DNA of 8,714 nt from assembly GCA_001920085.1 (NCBI GenBank), contig MNJC01000091.1, positions 1 through 8,714 on the forward strand, written 5' to 3'. The position numbers and the translations under genes were made by a program. Source of the stretch: Actinobacteria bacterium 13_1_20CM_4_69_9. Its GTDB lineage: Bacteria; Actinomycetota; Thermoleophilia; Gaiellales; Gaiellaceae. This document shows, in pieces, positions 6,227-8,714 of this stretch. Each line of letters begins with the position of its first letter. Positions within the stretch are counted from its first letter, which is position 1. The notes beneath the pieces are model-generated. The model made no database searches, was not told where the DNA came from, and saw only the letters and a program-made list of their open reading frames with translations.

Positions 6227-7373
6227 ATTCTGGACCGGGGAGCTCAACGAACCGTACGGGTTCGAGGCGCGTGTCGCCTTCTACGACACGACGCTGCGTG
6301 ACGGCGAGCAGACCGTCGGCGTCGTGCTCACTCCGGAGGACAAGCTCGAGCTCGCGCGCGGGCTCGACGGGCTCGGCATCGAGCGGATCGAGGCGGGCTT
6401 CCCGCGCGTGTCCGCGGACGACTGGCGCGCCGTCGAGCTGATCCGGGACGCCGGTCTCAACGCTGAGGTCTGGGGCTTCTCCCGCGCGGTCGAGGCCGAC
6501 GTCAAGGCGCTCGCGGAGCTCGGCGTCGGCGCCAGCGTGATCGAGTCGCCGATCTCCGACCTGAAGCTCGACGCGCTCGGCGTCGACCGGGAGGCGATGC
6601 TCGAGCGCATCGTCTACGCCGTCTCCTTCGCCGCCGAGCAGGGCATCCGCGTCGCCTTCTTCGGCGTCGACGGCACGCGCGCCGATCCCTCGTACTTCGA
6701 GACGGTCTACAAGACTGCGGTCGAGGCCGGTGCGCAGGAGGTCGTCGTCGTCGACACGCTCGGGATTGCGACGCCGGAGGCCGTCGCCGACCTCGTCGGG
6801 CGCACTCACGCGTGGCTGGGCGCCGACCATCCGGTGCACTTCCACGGCCACAACGACTTCGGGCTTGCGACCGCTTCGGCGGTGGCGGCGGCACGCGCGG
6901 GCGCGCGCTGGATTCAGGGAACGGTGAACGGCATGGGGGAGCGGGCCGGAAACGCGACCCTCCCGGAGATCGCGCTCGCCTTGCGCGGGCTCTACGGCGT
7001 CGAGACGAACCTACGCCTCGACCGTGTGCGGGACTTCGCCGCGCGCCTGCGGGCGCTTTCGGGCTACGAGCTCGAGCCGTACAAGCCCCTCGTCGGCGAC
7101 AACCTGTTCCGCCGCGAGTCCGGCGCGGTCGCGAGCCAGTTCCACGACCCGCAGGCGATCGAGCCGTATTCCTCGGACGTCGTCGCGGCGCAGCGAGGCA
7201 TCGTCCTCGGCAAGAAGAGCGGCATCGACTCGATCCGGATCAAGGCGCAGGAGCTTGGCCTCGACCTCGACGACGACGCGCAGCGCGACCTGCTGGCGAA
7301 GGTGAAGGAGCTCGGCACGAAAAAACGGGACGTCGTCACCGACGACGAGTTCCGCGAGCTCGCGCGTGGCTGA
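6219..7373 (+). CDS. Homocitrate/2-isopropylmalate synthase-like DRE-TIM enzyme
   Basis: The 384-residue product belongs to the DRE-TIM metallolyase family, which condenses acetyl-CoA (or a similar acyl-CoA) with a 2-oxo acid, or runs related aldol cleavages. The signature FYDTTLRDGEQ (21-31, with D23 and R27) opens the barrel. HFHGHNDFGLATA (207-219) supplies the HxH metal pair H209 and H211, and GTVNGMGERAGNA (234-246) is the second family signature. The region after about 270 matches the NifV/Lys20/LeuA linker. GKKSG (331-335) replaces the GKHSG seen in NifV and many LeuA proteins, so His becomes Lys. There is no C-terminal LeuA allosteric domain, so feedback by leucine is not expected. 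No leuB, leuC, leuD or nif genes are present in the window, making housekeeping leucine or nitrogenase-cofactor roles unlikely. Homocitrate, citramalate and other alkylmalate synthases remain possible. ATG 6219 overlaps the previous gene by eight bases. Confidence 0.87.
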   Translation: MPEFWTGELNEPYGFEARVAFYDTTLRDGEQTVGVVLTPEDKLELARGLDGLGIERIEAGFPRVSADDWRAVELIRDAGLNAEVWGFSRAVEADVKALAELGVGASVIESPISDLKLDALGVDREAMLERIVYAVSFAAEQGIRVAFFGVDGTRADPSYFETVYKTAVEAGAQEVVVVDTLGIATPEAVADLVGRTHAWLGADHPVHFHGHNDFGLATASAVAAARAGARWIQGTVNGMGERAGNATLPEIALALRGLYGVETNLRLDRVRDFAARLRALSGYELEPYKPLVGDNLFRRESGAVASQFHDPQAIEPYSSDVVAAQRGIVLGKKSGIDSIRIKAQELGLDLDDDAQRDLLAKVKELGTKKRDVVTDDEFRELARG

Positions 7374-8714
7374 GCACGACGCCGTCATCGTTGGCAGCGG
7401 CGTCAATTCGCTCGCGTGCGGCGCGCTGCTCGCGCGCGCCGGGTGGGACGTCTGCCTGCTCGAGCGCGAGGCGGAGCTCGGCGGGGCGATCAGAACGGCC
7501 GAGCTCACGGAGGACGGGTACCTCCACGACGTGTTCAGTGCCTGGCACCCGCTCTGGGTCGGCGGGCCGGCGCATGCCGAGCTGGGAGACGAGCTCGCCG
7601 CCCGCGGGCTCGAGTACCTGAACACGGAGCATCCGACCGCCACGGCGTTCCCGGACGGGAGCAGCTCGTTCCTCTCGACGAACGCCGGCGCGAACGCCGC
7701 CGAGCACGGAGCTGCGTGGACGGCGGCGATGTCCGAGGTCGGCGCGAATGCAGAGCTCGTCTTCGGCGTGCTGGGTACCGAGCTGTGGTCGAGGGCCGGT
7801 GCGGGTCTCGCCTTGACCGCTTACCGACGCCTTGGGCGGCGGGGCCTCGCTGCCTTCGGAGCGGAGGTCGTGCAGTCGAGCCGTGACTGGTTGACGACGA
7901 CATTCGAGTCCGAGCGCACGCACGCGCTGCTTGCCCCATGGGTGCTGCACACCGGCCTCGGCCCCGACGCCGCAACGTCAGGGTTCATGAACCGCGTGAT
8001 CGCCTTCGCGATCGAGACAGGTGGAATGCCGATTCCGCGCGGCGGCGGTGCGCGGCTCGTCGACGCGCTCGTCCGGCTGATCGAGGACAACGGCGGCAGC
8101 TGCCACGCGAACGCCGACGTCGAGCGGGTGCTGGTCGCCGACGGCAGCGCGACGGGTGTGCGCACGACGACCGGCGACGTCTTCGCTGCGCGTCGCGCCG
8201 TGATCTGCAACGTCACGCCGACGCAGCTCTACGGACGTCTGCTCGAAATGGGTGGCGACGTGGCGGCAGCCGGCCGGCGGTTTCGCTTCGGCCGGTCGGA
8301 GATGCAGATCCACTACGCGCTCTCCGAGCCTCCGCGCTGGAACGGCGACGACCGACTCGGGCAAACGGCGATCGTGCACCTCACCCCGGGCCTCGACGGC
8401 GTCTCGCGCGCAGTGAACGAAGCCGAGCGCGGCCTGCTGCCGGCCGAGGCGACTGTCGTCGTCGGCCAACCGTTGACGATGGACGACTCGCGTGCGCCGA
8501 ACGGCGCAGGACTGCTGTGGATCCAACTGCAGGAGCTGCCGTGGCAAGTGAAGGGCGACGCGGCCGGTGCGCTCGACGTGGGCGACGGAACATGGACCGA
8601 GTCGCTGCGCGAGCGTTACGCGGACCGGATCCAGCAGCGGATTGCGCAGCACGTTCCGAACCTCGAGCCGGCGGTGCGCAAGCGGGTCGTGTTCTCGCCG
8701 GCAGACCTGCAGGC
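7366..8714 (+). CDS. FAD-dependent oxidoreductase, phytoene desaturase-like (3' end outside window)
   Basis: An open frame from GTG 7366 runs to the window end without a stop (449 codons plus two bases), overlapping the preceding gene by eight bases. The N-terminus is a Rossmann FAD-binding site: AVIVGSGVNSLACGALLARAG (6-26) with GSG at 10-12, E33 for the ribose hydroxyls and the GG pair in ELGGAIRT (37-44). The third glycine of GxGxxG is Ser15. The layout matches the COG1233 phytoene-dehydrogenase-like group, including IPRGGGARLVDALVRLIED (223-241) before the second FAD strand, VERVLVADG with the following GVRTTTGDVF segment, and AVICNVTPTQLY (about 278-289). Family members are about 500 residues or more, so the missing part should hold the C-terminal FAD-contact motif. 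In this family carotenoid desaturation is only one of several roles, and no carotenoid genes are near. Oxidation of an amine or alkyl intermediate is an equally likely guess. Confidence 0.88.
   Translation, partial: MAEHDAVIVGSGVNSLACGALLARAGWDVCLLEREAELGGAIRTAELTEDGYLHDVFSAWHPLWVGGPAHAELGDELAARGLEYLNTEHPTATAFPDGSSSFLSTNAGANAAEHGAAWTAAMSEVGANAELVFGVLGTELWSRAGAGLALTAYRRLGRRGLAAFGAEVVQSSRDWLTTTFESERTHALLAPWVLHTGLGPDAATSGFMNRVIAFAIETGGMPIPRGGGARLVDALVRLIEDNGGSCHANADVERVLVADGSATGVRTTTGDVFAARRAVICNVTPTQLYGRLLEMGGDVAAAGRRFRFGRSEMQIHYALSEPPRWNGDDRLGQTAIVHLTPGLDGVSRAVNEAERGLLPAEATVVVGQPLTMDDSRAPNGAGLLWIQLQELPWQVKGDAAGALDVGDGTWTESLRERYADRIQQRIAQHVPNLEPAVRKRVVFSPADLQ

Larger units (their letters stand above)
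1..8714 (+). other. Ten-gene gapless operon segment
   Basis: All ten genes are read from the + strand and each start codon lies inside the end of the preceding gene. The overlaps are TGATG (528), an 11-base overlap at 1549-1559, ATGA (2769), GTGA (3248), ATGA (3796), TTGA (4497), ATGA (5645), 8 bases at 6219-6226 and 8 bases at 7366-7373. There is no room for an internal promoter or terminator outside coding sequence. This arrangement normally means a single transcript with termination-reinitiation between genes. The gene content (two flavoenzymes, several hydrolases, a Claisen-condensation enzyme, a peroxiredoxin, an acetyltransferase) suggests one metabolic pathway. The first promoter and the last terminator are outside the window. 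The arrangement is seen directly; the shared pathway is inferred. Confidence 0.9.

Noticed and set aside
1..8714. Assignment to ectoine degradation because of the M24 hydrolase
   Set aside because: The known partner of ectoine hydrolase is, as I recall, an aspartoacylase-type deacetylase rather than an M20 enzyme, and no ectoine-specific gene or motif is visible.
1..8714. Assignment to the Rut pyrimidine pathway because of the LLM oxidoreductase
   Set aside because: No RutB-, RutC- or RutF-like genes are present and the LLM protein shows no RutA-specific feature I can identify.
1..8714. tRNA or rRNA genes, CRISPR arrays, insertion sequences, terminators or promoters
   Set aside because: The window has no non-coding stretch, and I saw no repeat array, transposase-like frame or T-tailed hairpin.

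Overview
The window is GC-rich (about 70% by eye; I did not compute it over the whole window) and fully packed with ten co-directional protein genes, all on the + strand. High GC, GTG and TTG starts, GC-ending codons and the gene families suggest a high-GC actinobacterial-type genome. My best guess is a soil Thermoleophilia-like lineage (Gaiellales or Solirubrobacterales), but this is inference from style, not from a marker gene.

In order the genes encode: a GNAT acetyltransferase (1-528); an LLM-class (luciferase-like) flavin/F420 oxidoreductase (528-1559); an M20-family metallohydrolase that seems to start at an ATT codon (1549-2772); a small SRPBCC-like protein of unknown function (2769-3251); an AhpC/TSA peroxiredoxin (3248-3799); a fumarylacetoacetate-hydrolase-family enzyme (3796-4500); an M24 'pita-bread' hydrolase that seems to start at TTG (4497-5648); a degenerate MBL-fold-like protein (5645-6226); a homocitrate/isopropylmalate-synthase-like enzyme of the DRE-TIM family without a LeuA regulatory domain (6219-7373); and the first 449 codons of a phytoene-desaturase-like FAD oxidoreductase (7366 to the window end).

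Every junction overlaps, by 1, 11, 4, 4, 4, 4, 4, 8 and 8 bases, so there is no intergenic base in 8.7 kb. This implies one polycistronic mRNA with translational coupling. No promoter, terminator, RNA gene, repeat, CRISPR array or mobile element is visible, and both operon ends lie outside the window.

Taken together, the genes look like a metabolic pathway. Two redox flavoenzymes, three or four hydrolases acting on C-N or C-C bonds, an acetyl-CoA-dependent chain-extending enzyme, an acetyltransferase and a peroxide-removing protein fit breakdown or remodelling of a nitrogen-containing small molecule. I do not recognise this gene set as any named pathway. Several enzymes have substitutions at canonical metal-ligand positions (M20, M24, MBL-like), which suggests specialised substrates rather than housekeeping peptidase roles.
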